Of a stretch of 64,000 nucleotides of DNA, positions 33,997-42,166 are shown one piece after another (the first letter of the stretch is position 1; each line of letters opens with the position of its first letter). The position numbers and the translations under genes are program-made. Source of the DNA: an uncultured Nonlabens sp. (lineage in GTDB: Bacteria; Bacteroidota; Bacteroidia; Flavobacteriales; Flavobacteriaceae); assembly GCF_947495285.1 (NCBI RefSeq), contig NZ_CANLXZ010000004.1, forward strand, positions 62,001 to 126,000, written 5' to 3'. The notes under the pieces were generated by a model. It had not been told where the DNA came from. It searched no databases and saw only the letters and a list, made by a program, of their open reading frames with translations.

Positions 33997-35625
33997 CTAT
34001 TTTTTTTGATAAAATCTCTGTAAAAGTTGTCTTGTGCTAGCATCATGACCGTCATATTTGTCATTTTCTATGTCTTTTAGTATACTGTCAGCAAGTACCT
34101 TTCCTAATTCAACGCCCCATTGATCATAACTATAAATGTTCCAGATTACTCCTTCAACAAATATTTTATGTTCATACATTGCTACTAACTTACCTAAACT
34201 TCTAGGTGTAAGTTCATCTATTAATAGGGTAGTTGTAGGTTTATTACCTGTAAATACTTTAAATGGTGCTAGTTTTTCTATTTCTGTAGCAGATTTTCCT
34301 GAGGCCTTTAAATCTGCTATTACTTCTTCCTGTGTTTTACCATTCATTAATGCTTCAGTTTGTGCAAAGAAATTTGCCATGAGCTTATTATGGTGATCAG
34401 GATGGTCGTATTTTGCTTTTGCAAAAGCAATAAATTGTGCAGGAATCAATTTTGTTCCTTGATGAATTAATTGAAAAAACGCATGTTGAGAATTAGTTCC
34501 AGGTTCTCCCCATACTATGTTTCCAGTCTCATAGGACACTGGATTACCGTTACGGTCTACACTTTTACCGTTACTTTCCATTATAGCCTGTTGTAAGTAT
34601 GCTGGTAATCTATGTAAATATTGAGTGTAAGGAATTACGGCCTCACTTTGAGCGTTAAAGAAGTTGTTATACCAGATAGCTAATAAGGCTAACTGTACAG
34701 GGATATTTTTTTCAAAAGAAGCTGTTTTAAAATGAGAGTCCATTTCTTGAGCTCCATCAAGTAGATTTTGGAAATTCTTAGTCCCGATACCTAAAGCAAC
34801 ACTCATTCCTACTGTACTCCAAAGGGAAAAACGTCCACCTACCCAATCAAACATGGGGAAAATGTTTTCTTGATCAATACCAAAGTTTACTGCTCTGTCC
34901 ACATTGCTGCTTACCGCTATAAAATGCTTAGCAACGGCTTCTGTGCTTACTTTTTCTTTAAACCAATTTCTTATAGTAGTAGAATTAGTTAAGGTTTCTT
35001 GAGTACCAAAGGACTTTGAAACGATGACAAAAAGTGTGGTCTCTGGATTTATTTTTTTCAGTACTTCTTCTACATGATCTCCTTCTACGTTAGAAACAAA
35101 GTGTAAGGTGAGGTCATTTTTATAGGCTTGCATGGCTTCATAAATCATCACTGGGCCTAAATCACTACCTCCTATACCTATATTTACAATGGTATCAAAT
35201 TTTTTACCATTTGCAGCAGTAATCGTTCCAGCGTTTATTCCATCCACAAAAGTGAACATCTTCTTTTTACTTGCTAGTGCTGCGGTTACTTTGTCAGCTA
35301 TGCCAGTAGAAACATCTTCAGTACGTAAAGCTGTATGTAGTACCGCGCGATTTTCTGTAGCGTTAATAGCGGTTCCATTAAAATATGCAGTGATAGCACT
35401 TTTTAAATCACATTCTTCAGCTAAGTTTATTAATTTCTGTTGTGTTTCTTTAGTAAATAAATTCTTTGAGAAATCTACAAAGAAGTCATTCTGTTCTATA
35501 GATAAATCTTGTGCCCTGCTGTTATTATTTGCAAATGCTTCTTTTAGATTAAAATCTTGAAATGTCTTAGAGTGCTTTGCAAGTTCCTGCCATGCCGCTG
35601 TTGTTGTAGGATTGATATTTTTCAT
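33997..35625 (-). CDS. pgi: Glucose-6-phosphate isomerase
   Basis: Interconverts glucose-6-phosphate and fructose-6-phosphate, 542 residues, cytoplasmic. Signatures: VNIGIGGSDLGPVM, FVSNVEGDHVEEVLKKINPETTLF, the catalytic DWVGGRFSLWSTVGM, NGKSVDRNGNPV and the C-terminal YDQWGVELGK. A segment FIAFAKAKYDHPDHH replaces the usual loop at this position; its codons form a decayed-looking copy of the dispersed palindrome (34423-34440). The gene follows the M23 peptidase gene on the same strand after a 45-bp gap. Confidence 0.97.
   Translation of the reverse strand: MKNINPTTTAAWQELAKHSKTFQDFNLKEAFANNNSRAQDLSIEQNDFFVDFSKNLFTKETQQKLINLAEECDLKSAITAYFNGTAINATENRAVLHTALRTEDVSTGIADKVTAALASKKKMFTFVDGINAGTITAANGKKFDTIVNIGIGGSDLGPVMIYEAMQAYKNDLTLHFVSNVEGDHVEEVLKKINPETTLFVIVSKSFGTQETLTNSTTIRNWFKEKVSTEAVAKHFIAVSSNVDRAVNFGIDQENIFPMFDWVGGRFSLWSTVGMSVALGIGTKNFQNLLDGAQEMDSHFKTASFEKNIPVQLALLAIWYNNFFNAQSEAVIPYTQYLHRLPAYLQQAIMESNGKSVDRNGNPVSYETGNIVWGEPGTNSQHAFFQLIHQGTKLIPAQFIAFAKAKYDHPDHHNKLMANFFAQTEALMNGKTQEEVIADLKASGKSATEIEKLAPFKVFTGNKPTTTLLIDELTPRSLGKLVAMYEHKIFVEGVIWNIYSYDQWGVELGKVLADSILKDIENDKYDGHDASTRQLLQRFYQKK
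34423..34440. repeat. Possible decayed palindrome copy in pgi
   Basis: TTGCTTTTGCAAAAGCAA, still a palindrome, differs from the consensus core by TTTCGCGAAA to TTTTGCAAAA and encodes AFAKA like the intact copies. It may be a coincidence of the codons. Confidence 0.4.
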
Positions 35626-35670
35626 TCTCAGGTAGAGTTAATAGGTGGTTGCTATATGCTTATTAATAAT

Positions 35671-36918
35671 TTATAGAACTGGTTCTTGTTCTTTGAATGG
35701 AAGCTTATTTATTTCTTCTTTTAAAGATTCTATAGACATCAAATAATCTTCCATTTTTTCTTGCGGTAATGGGTCTGCGCTAGGTAAATTTTGTTTGTAA
35801 GGATCTACTTGTCTTCCATTTACCCAAAATCGATAGCAAACATGTGGTCCAGATGCCAGGCCAGTACTTCCTACCGTACCTATTACCTGACCTTGTTTTA
35901 CACGCTGTCCTACTTTTACCTTGCGCTTAGTCATATGTAAATATTGTGTAGAATAGGTGCCGCTATGTTTAATCTTTACATAATTACCATTACCACTGGT
36001 GTAACTTGATTTTGTAACTATTCCACTTGCGGTAGCTACTATAGGTGTTCCATATGCTGCTGCATAGTCGGTTCCCTTATGTGCCTTCCATCTTTTTTGA
36101 ACGGGATGAAAACGTCTTCTTGTAAATCTAGAAGAAATACGTGAATAATTAACAGGTGCTTTTAAGAAGAAACTGCGTAATGTTTTACCATTCTCATCAT
36201 AGTAATCGCTCATTCCAGTAATGGAATCTGTCACATAATTAAAGGCATAAAAAGGTGTTTTATCAGTTTCAAAAACGGCTGCTTCTATAGATTCTATTCC
36301 AGCATAGATCGAGTCGTTAATATAACGTTCATTATAAATCATCTTAAATCGATCTCCTTTTTGAAGTTTAAAGAAGTCAATCGACCATTTGTATATGTCA
36401 GATAATTCGTAGATAGCACTTAGTCCCAGTCCTTCTTGAGCCATAGCTTCAGATAGAGTGGAGTTAATAATTCCACTTGCGGTTTTTCTTTTAAAGGATA
36501 TAGGGTGTTTATCTTTATAAGCGGCAAGTGTATCGTTGAAATGAACAACGACATAATCTAGCTTAGATGGCTCATAAATAAATGCTTCTGGTGTACCTAG
36601 ACTGTCTTTTCTTTTTAAGATTTTATAGGGTTTTCCAGCTTGTATTCTACGTAGGTCGTAGACTTCATTAAGTTTATTTGCGGTTTGATAGGCGCTTTGA
36701 CCTTCGACTATGTGGTCAGAGATTAAATCGTTGAATGTGGCGCCACTAATTACTGTGTCGGCAACTAGTTCAAAATCATTAAGGTCATAGCCATACTTCA
36801 TTATTGGTTCAATAACTACAGGTATAGGTTCTTGAACTTCTTTAATAGCTTTTACATGTTCTTTACAAGAGGTAAAGCTTAGTGCTAGTAGCGCACTAGC
36901 GATGAAATGTTTTAACAT
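35671..36918 (-). CDS. M23-family peptidoglycan endopeptidase, lipoprotein
   Basis: A 415-residue cell-wall hydrolase. MLKHFIASALLALSFTSC is a lipoprotein signal with Cys18 as the anchor. A long N-terminal region with a LysM/OapA-like fold (ATFNDLISDHIVEGQSAYQTANK) precedes the LytM domain, with the HxxxD metal motif HKGTDYAA near residue 278 and YLHMTKR. The final HxH motif reads GPHVCYRFW, so the third metal ligand is Cys; I know this HVC form from other Bacteroidota M23 proteins. I start at ATG 36918, 2 bp after the upstream stop, because earlier codons overlap the tryptophan dioxygenase gene. Confidence 0.9.
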   Translation of the reverse strand: MLKHFIASALLALSFTSCKEHVKAIKEVQEPIPVVIEPIMKYGYDLNDFELVADTVISGATFNDLISDHIVEGQSAYQTANKLNEVYDLRRIQAGKPYKILKRKDSLGTPEAFIYEPSKLDYVVVHFNDTLAAYKDKHPISFKRKTASGIINSTLSEAMAQEGLGLSAIYELSDIYKWSIDFFKLQKGDRFKMIYNERYINDSIYAGIESIEAAVFETDKTPFYAFNYVTDSITGMSDYYDENGKTLRSFFLKAPVNYSRISSRFTRRRFHPVQKRWKAHKGTDYAAAYGTPIVATASGIVTKSSYTSGNGNYVKIKHSGTYSTQYLHMTKRKVKVGQRVKQGQVIGTVGSTGLASGPHVCYRFWVNGRQVDPYKQNLPSADPLPQEKMEDYLMSIESLKEEINKLPFKEQEPVL

Positions 36919-36920
36919 GA

Positions 36921-37889
36921 TTACTTTGTGTTTAAAATGTGATCCACCCATTGCTTACCCCAGTTCTCCTGTTCTTCTTGTGTCCACAAGGTAGGAAAGT
37001 AAGATATTTTCTGGAAACTAGGTGGTAAAAACTCTTTCCAGTTAGTGCCTCCTGTTGCCTTTATCGCTTTTCCTTCTTTTCTTAAATATCTATGTGCTGC
37101 ACCCATGTGCATAAGTAGCCAATTGATATTTGCGTTTTGGTCTAGTAGTCGCAGGGCTTTTTTGAGTTGTGGTGTTTTTTCTTCTTGAGGTAAGGATAAG
37201 TAGCGTTGATTAAGGTTTGTGTGTTCTACTTCATTTGCTATTCTCAAAAATCTAGGTGTGTAACGCTTTTCAAATTGTTTTAGTGTGAGTGTTTTTTCTC
37301 TTGTATTCATGTCTATGCCACCTTTTTTCCAATAGATGTTCTCAAATAGGTCTTCAATGGTGGTGTTGTTCTCGCTTTCGCGAAAGCGAGACCTAACAGA
37401 AGGATGAACTAGATTTATTAAATCACTGCTGTAAAACTCTATCATTCTATACTGTGCGCTTTGAAAACCACTCGCAGGTAGTAATGACATCCTGAATTTT
37501 AAGAATTGCTCTCGCTCCATACCGTTAATCATTACTTCAAAAGAATTGATTAAAACGGTAAAGTATCGATTAATACGTAGTATTTTTTCTTCAAAAAACT
37601 TACCGCTCAATTGATCGCTTTCTATAATTTGCGTTTGCTCATGTATAATAAGCTTAAAATAAAGTTCGGTAATTTGATGGTAGCCTATAAAAATCATCTC
37701 GTCAGGAAAATCTGTAGAGGGTACTTGTAGGCTTAGTAAAGTGTCTAGTCGTATATAATCCCAATAGGTTGTGTACCTGTCATAAAGTAAGCCGTCTAGG
37801 TAGGATAGCATGTCCTGACCAGAGTGTTTAAATTTATTTTCTAATAATTTAATGCGCTGCGCTATTTCTGGGTCGAATCCTTGAGACAT
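36921..37889 (-). CDS. Tryptophan 2,3-dioxygenase
   Basis: Heme enzyme that opens the indole ring of tryptophan to N-formylkynurenine. The 322-residue protein shows TTYWDYIRLDTLLSLQ, the FIGYHQITELYFKLIIHEQ block with the distal His region, and a long helical core (GGIDMNTREKTLTLKQFEKR). The proximal heme-ligand region appears as LLMHMGAAHRYLRKEGKAIKATGGTNW. No kynurenine pathway genes follow in the window. A palindrome copy is present and encodes SRFRESE near residue 170. It has the second-best promoter in the window (TTG-N20-TACTTTTG). Confidence 0.93.
   Translation of the reverse strand: MSQGFDPEIAQRIKLLENKFKHSGQDMLSYLDGLLYDRYTTYWDYIRLDTLLSLQVPSTDFPDEMIFIGYHQITELYFKLIIHEQTQIIESDQLSGKFFEEKILRINRYFTVLINSFEVMINGMEREQFLKFRMSLLPASGFQSAQYRMIEFYSSDLINLVHPSVRSRFRESENNTTIEDLFENIYWKKGGIDMNTREKTLTLKQFEKRYTPRFLRIANEVEHTNLNQRYLSLPQEEKTPQLKKALRLLDQNANINWLLMHMGAAHRYLRKEGKAIKATGGTNWKEFLPPSFQKISYFPTLWTQEEQENWGKQWVDHILNTK
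37371..37390. repeat. Dispersed palindrome, copy 9 (perfect, in tryptophan dioxygenase)
   Basis: CTCGCTTTCGCGAAAGCGAG, a 20-bp perfect palindrome; minus-strand reading gives RFRES. Confidence 0.9.
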
Positions 37890-37911
37890 GTAATTCTTTT
37901 ATAATAACTAG

Positions 37912-37942
37912 CAAAAGTAATCAACCTCTAGGTCACTATCAA
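37912..37942 (-). promoter_or_regulatory. Promoter of tryptophan 2,3-dioxygenase gene
   Basis: On the minus strand TTG (37942-37940), a 20-nt spacer and TACTTTTG (37919-37912), 22 nt before ATG 37889. Full -33/-7 pair of the Bacteroidota type. Confidence 0.65.
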
Positions 37943-38022
37943 TTTTACAAGGCACAGAGTTCACCTTAAGGGATAAAATAAATAGGCAGTTTTTAAAATA
38001 TTTTTATAGGTTATTGCAGTTT

Positions 38023-38823
38023 TTATTCTTCTAGAATAGCTTTAAAGGGATGTTTGAGGCCTTTATAGGCTTCTAAGTCTGCGGTAAGAGATCCTACAGC
38101 TAGTTTTGCTTTTATTTTTAGAGGTATTTTATTTTTATCTTTTGATATCCATACGGTAAGACTTTCTTCTTCTTTAAACACACGTCCAGACTGTACGTAT
38201 GGTCTAAATTTTAAAGAAGCTACGTCACCTAATGTTGTTTCCAGGACTTCTTCTCCTAGATATTTAAGTTTAAAATCAAAGTTTTCTTTATCAAAAAACA
38301 TAGGTAGTGTAAACTCATCACCAGCTTTTATAGTTTCTATATCTACCATGTTTCTTAAATGGTAAAAGGCGCTCATCATATCTTGTGTAGCTGGCTTAAT
38401 CTCTATAGTAGTCTTTTTCTTATGTTTTTTATCATTAATCATGGCGGTACCTGCTTCATGATCAAAGTCTATTTGAATATTTTTTGTGTGTCCGCCCTCG
38501 TTTATTTTACGTATAAAGCGATATGGTTTTACAGTTTCACGATCTATGTAGGTTTCATATTTGTCATCTACTTTAAAGAATAGGTGCAGTAGTCCTGTAG
38601 ATTTTCCTTTACCTTTAATGTGATAGACAGGTTTACCTTTTAATCTCGCTTTTTCTATTTTCATTTCTGCATAGCTGGCATTAAAGACACCGTAATGTAT
38701 TCTAAATTTGAACCATTCACCATCTTTAAAAGCCTGTTGCTCTATACCGTTAGATTCTACTCCTGGAGTAAAGGCTGTAGTAGTTGCAAATACAGCTATC
38801 ATTAAAAAAATAATTTTTTTCAT
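38023..38823 (-). CDS. DUF3108 exported protein
   Basis: A 266-residue exported protein (signal MKKIIFLMIAVFATTTAFT) of the DUF3108 family: FKDGEWFKFRIHYGVFNASYAEM, then GKGKSTGLLHLFFKVDDKYETYID and a C-terminal LTADLEAYKG. These are predicted periplasmic or outer-membrane-facing beta proteins, possibly lipid or LPS related; the role is unknown. It lies between the hppD gene and the tryptophan dioxygenase gene on the same strand. ATG 38823 is chosen because the signal peptide begins there. Confidence 0.85.
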   Translation of the reverse strand: MKKIIFLMIAVFATTTAFTPGVESNGIEQQAFKDGEWFKFRIHYGVFNASYAEMKIEKARLKGKPVYHIKGKGKSTGLLHLFFKVDDKYETYIDRETVKPYRFIRKINEGGHTKNIQIDFDHEAGTAMINDKKHKKKTTIEIKPATQDMMSAFYHLRNMVDIETIKAGDEFTLPMFFDKENFDFKLKYLGEEVLETTLGDVASLKFRPYVQSGRVFKEEESLTVWISKDKNKIPLKIKAKLAVGSLTADLEAYKGLKHPFKAILEE

Positions 38824-38910
38824 ATCTATAAAAGTTGATGGTGAATAATAGGTCACGATCTTTTAAAGCAAAGTCTGTTCCAAAACGATAACTTATTTCT
38901 TATCAACGCA

Positions 38911-40074
38911 TTATAAGGTACCTCGTAATGCTTGCTCTCTTTCTATAGCTTCAAATAATGCTTTAAAGTTTCCTACACCGAATGATTGAGCACCTTTGCG
39001 CTGTATTACTTCTATAAACATAGTAGGTCTATCAACTACTGTTTTTGTAAATAATTGTAATAAGTAACCTTCTTCGTCTCTATCTATAAGAATACCGTGT
39101 TTTTTTAACACCTCCACATCTTCGTCTATTTCTCCTACACGTTCTATGAGGTCGTCATAATATTCGTCTGGGACGTATAAAAATTCTACACCTCTATCTC
39201 TCATGGCACTTACGGTAGCAACTATATCATCTGTAGCGACAGCTATGTGCTGTACACCAGGGCCATTATAGAAATCTAGATATTCTTCTATTTGAGATTT
39301 TTTCTTTCCTTTTGCAGGTTCATTGATAGGAAATTTCACTCTACCATTACCGTTGCTCATTACTTTACTCATAAGAGCCGTGTAGTCGGTAGCGATGTCA
39401 TCGTCTGCAAATGAGATAATTTGAGCAAAGCCCATTACTTCACCATAGAATTTACACCAGGTATTCATCTGGTCCCAACCTACATTTCCTACCATGTGGT
39501 CTATAAACTTAAGTCCTACAGGTTCTGGATTATAATGAGATTCCCATTTCTGAAAACCAGGTAAAAATAAACCGTTGTAATTTTTACGTTCTATGAACAC
39601 ATGAACTGTTTCTCCATAAGTGTAGATTCCAGATTTTACGATTTCTCCATGCTCGTCTGACTCAACGGTAGGTTCTAAATATGGTTTTGCACCTCTTTTT
39701 GTTGTTTCTTTAAAAGCTTTACGAGCATCTTCTACCCAGAGAGCAACCACTTTAACACCATCTCCATGTATGTTGATATGTTCATTAAGTTCACCATCTT
39801 TTTGTAGAGGAGTGGTGAGTACAAGTCTTATTTTACCTTGCTTTAAAACATAAGAAACTCGATCTTTTAATCCTGTTTCTAATCCAGCATAGGCTTCTGA
39901 CTGAAATCCAAATGCAGTTTTATAAAAATGTGCGCTTTGTTTTGCATTCCCTACATATAATTCTACATAATCTGTCCCTAAAAGCGGAAGAAAATCTTCT
40001 GCTTCTTTGAAAAGTTTTTTTAGTGAATATTCAGTGTTTTGTAGGTCTTTTAAGTTTTTGATTCCAGCTGCCAT
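38911..40074 (-). CDS. hppD: 4-hydroxyphenylpyruvate dioxygenase
   Basis: Non-heme iron enzyme converting 4-hydroxyphenylpyruvate to homogentisate in tyrosine breakdown, 387 residues. It has the two-barrel vicinal oxygen chelate fold: N-terminal YVELYVGNAKQSAHFYKTAFGF, and a C-terminal catalytic half with the iron ligands in FIDHMVGNV and GVQHIAVATDDIV plus the FTKTVVDRPTMFIEVIQR block containing the Glu ligand. It produces the substrate for the homogentisate dioxygenase encoded at 40836-41993. Confidence 0.96.
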   Translation of the reverse strand: MAAGIKNLKDLQNTEYSLKKLFKEAEDFLPLLGTDYVELYVGNAKQSAHFYKTAFGFQSEAYAGLETGLKDRVSYVLKQGKIRLVLTTPLQKDGELNEHINIHGDGVKVVALWVEDARKAFKETTKRGAKPYLEPTVESDEHGEIVKSGIYTYGETVHVFIERKNYNGLFLPGFQKWESHYNPEPVGLKFIDHMVGNVGWDQMNTWCKFYGEVMGFAQIISFADDDIATDYTALMSKVMSNGNGRVKFPINEPAKGKKKSQIEEYLDFYNGPGVQHIAVATDDIVATVSAMRDRGVEFLYVPDEYYDDLIERVGEIDEDVEVLKKHGILIDRDEEGYLLQLFTKTVVDRPTMFIEVIQRKGAQSFGVGNFKALFEAIEREQALRGTL

Positions 40075-40182
40075 GATAGTTGTTTAAAAGTATAAATAAA
40101 TTGTGATATCGGTGGTGTTGTGCTAGTCTTTATTACCACATTACTCTTATAGGAAACGTTATTGTTTTCCTTTTAAAAATCA

Positions 40183-40812
40183 TTATCCTTCTGCTTCTTC
40201 TAAGATTATTTCTTCTATATCGATTTGTTCTATTTCTATAGAATCTAGATCTGTTTTTATAGAGTCAGTTTCTTCCTCATAATACTGCCAGTCCTCATCT
40301 TCTGAAGAGTCTTCATAATCATCTTCATAATAAGACTCGTTATTGTACTGGTCTAAATCGTCAAAACCATCTAACTCTCCATTTACTGCCGCTACAAGTA
40401 GACTACCGAAAAATAAAGCAACTATCAATAGAACTAAACAAACTAAACCTGAAATAGCTGCTCCTACTATATTTATAATTTTTGCAATATTTACACTCTT
40501 ATAAGAGCTTTGACTATAATTACTAGGGTTAGATTTATAAACTTTTAAACTTCTGTTTGCTATAATGAGTCCTATTAAACTAAGGATTAATGTAATTATA
40601 GCAACGAGTCCATAACACCAGCACCCTACAAAGAAAAGAACTAATGAAATAATACCCAGTGTAATAGCGCTAGGGTCACCTGCTAATTTCTCTCCTTGAT
40701 AAGGGAATTGATAATTATTTTGGTTTTGATTGTGATTTTGAAATTGGTGCTGCTGTCCAAAGTTATTAGACTGCTGTGGTTGATTTGAGTAATTTGGGTT
40801 GTTCTGTTCCAA
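40183..40812 (-). CDS. CCC-motif-type membrane protein
   Basis: A 209-residue protein with an N-terminal Asn/Gln-rich low-complexity tail (residues 1-40), two membrane segments (about 48-85 and 110-140) and a strongly acidic C-terminal tail (residues ~145-209, mostly Asp, Glu and Tyr). The first hairpin ends in GCWCYGLVAII, a relaxed form of the Cys-rich pattern in proteins known as CCC-motif membrane proteins of Bacteroidota. The start is TTG 40812 (MEQNNPNYSNQ). Function unknown; it sits between hppD and hmgA without a clear catabolic role. Confidence 0.75.
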   Translation of the reverse strand: MEQNNPNYSNQPQQSNNFGQQHQFQNHNQNQNNYQFPYQGEKLAGDPSAITLGIISLVLFFVGCWCYGLVAIITLILSLIGLIIANRSLKVYKSNPSNYSQSSYKSVNIAKIINIVGAAISGLVCLVLLIVALFFGSLLVAAVNGELDGFDDLDQYNNESYYEDDYEDSSEDEDWQYYEEETDSIKTDLDSIEIEQIDIEEIILEEAEG

Positions 40813-40835
40813 TGTTATTTTTTTTACAATATTAA

Positions 40836-41993
40836 TTAATCTAACCAGCTTTTGTGATAACTATCATCAGCAATTTCCAGTCCTTCTTTAGTTACCATAA
40901 GTGGTTTAAATGTATCTACCATAACAGCTAGTTCTTCTGTTTTAATTTTTCCAATACTTTTTTCTACTGTTCCAGGATGTGGTCCATGTGGAATACCTGC
41001 AGGGTGTAAACTTATATGTCCAGCCTCGATATCATTACGACTCATAAAATCTCCATCTACATAATAAAGGACTTCATCGCTATCTATATTACTGTGATTA
41101 TAGGGTGCAGGAATACTATTAGGGTGGTAGTCATAAAGTCTAGGCACAAAACTACATACTACAAAAGCGTCTGTTTCAAACGTCTGGTGAACTGGCGGCG
41201 GCTGGTGAATGCGTCCTGTGATAGGTTCAAAATCATGAATAGAAAATGCATAAGGATAATTATAACCGTCATAGCCCACCACATCAAATGGATGTGAAGC
41301 ATAGATCATATCAAAAACATCGTCCTGTTTTTTTACTTTAATTAAAAACTCACCTTTCTCATCGTGTGTTTCTAGTGTTTCTGGTCTTCTTAAATCACGC
41401 TCACAAAAAGGAGAGTGTTCTAAAAGTTGTCCGAAGTGATTTCTATACCTTTTAGGTGTATAGATAGGTCTTCTACTTTCTACTATAAACAGCCTGTTTG
41501 CTGTCGTATCAAAATCTATCTTATAAATAACACCTCGTGGTATTAAAAGGTAATCACCATATTTAAATTCTAGATTTCCTAAATGAGTTCTTAAGGTTCC
41601 ACTACCACGATGGATAAAAAGCAACTCGTCTGCATCACTATTTTTATAAAAATAGTCTTGTGTAGCATCTTGAGGTGCTGCAAGTATAATTGCAACATCA
41701 CTGTTTATAAGAACGGTCTTGCGACTTTCTAGATAGTCTGCTTCTGGTTTTATATTAAATCCTTTTAACCTGTAGGATTTCATATGATTCTCTAATGCAA
41801 TCTCAGGCTTTACACTGTATTGATTACGTATTTCTTTAACCATGGTAGGTCTATATTCATGATAAGAATTTGTAGACATACCATCAAAACCTATAGTTCC
41901 AAAAAGCTGTTCTGAATATAGAGAGCCATCAGGTTTTCTAAATTGTGTGTGTCTTTTGGGTGGTATTTTACCCAATTTATGGTAGAAAGGCAT
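40836..41993 (-). CDS. hmgA: Homogentisate 1,2-dioxygenase
   Basis: Iron-dependent ring-cleaving enzyme of tyrosine degradation, 385 residues. Signatures: LLFIHRGSGTLRTHLGNLEFKYG cupin segment, PRGVIYKIDF, and the iron-site stretch HQTFETDAFVVCSFVPR with HPAGIPHGPHPG near the C-terminus. The products of hppD and this gene would take hydroxyphenylpyruvate to maleylacetoacetate; the later isomerase and fumarylacetoacetase are not in the window. Confidence 0.95.
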   Translation of the reverse strand: MPFYHKLGKIPPKRHTQFRKPDGSLYSEQLFGTIGFDGMSTNSYHEYRPTMVKEIRNQYSVKPEIALENHMKSYRLKGFNIKPEADYLESRKTVLINSDVAIILAAPQDATQDYFYKNSDADELLFIHRGSGTLRTHLGNLEFKYGDYLLIPRGVIYKIDFDTTANRLFIVESRRPIYTPKRYRNHFGQLLEHSPFCERDLRRPETLETHDEKGEFLIKVKKQDDVFDMIYASHPFDVVGYDGYNYPYAFSIHDFEPITGRIHQPPPVHQTFETDAFVVCSFVPRLYDYHPNSIPAPYNHSNIDSDEVLYYVDGDFMSRNDIEAGHISLHPAGIPHGPHPGTVEKSIGKIKTEELAVMVDTFKPLMVTKEGLEIADDSYHKSWLD

Positions 41994-42166
41994 AGTTAAA
42001 AGTTGAATCTCTCAAATTTCGTGAATTTTTGAGACCATTCCATGTCTAACCGAGATTATTTATCTTTTAAGTAATTTTATTTTTATAATGAATATATACA
42101 GTGAGTGCTATTCATGATTTATGGGAAATAAGCAACTGGACGATTAAAAGACTCTCTGCCTTGTTT

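Noticed and set aside
35189..35560. 123-residue frame antisense to pgi
   Set aside because: Lies entirely within pgi in the opposite strand, hydrophobic by codon mirroring, no start signal or family.
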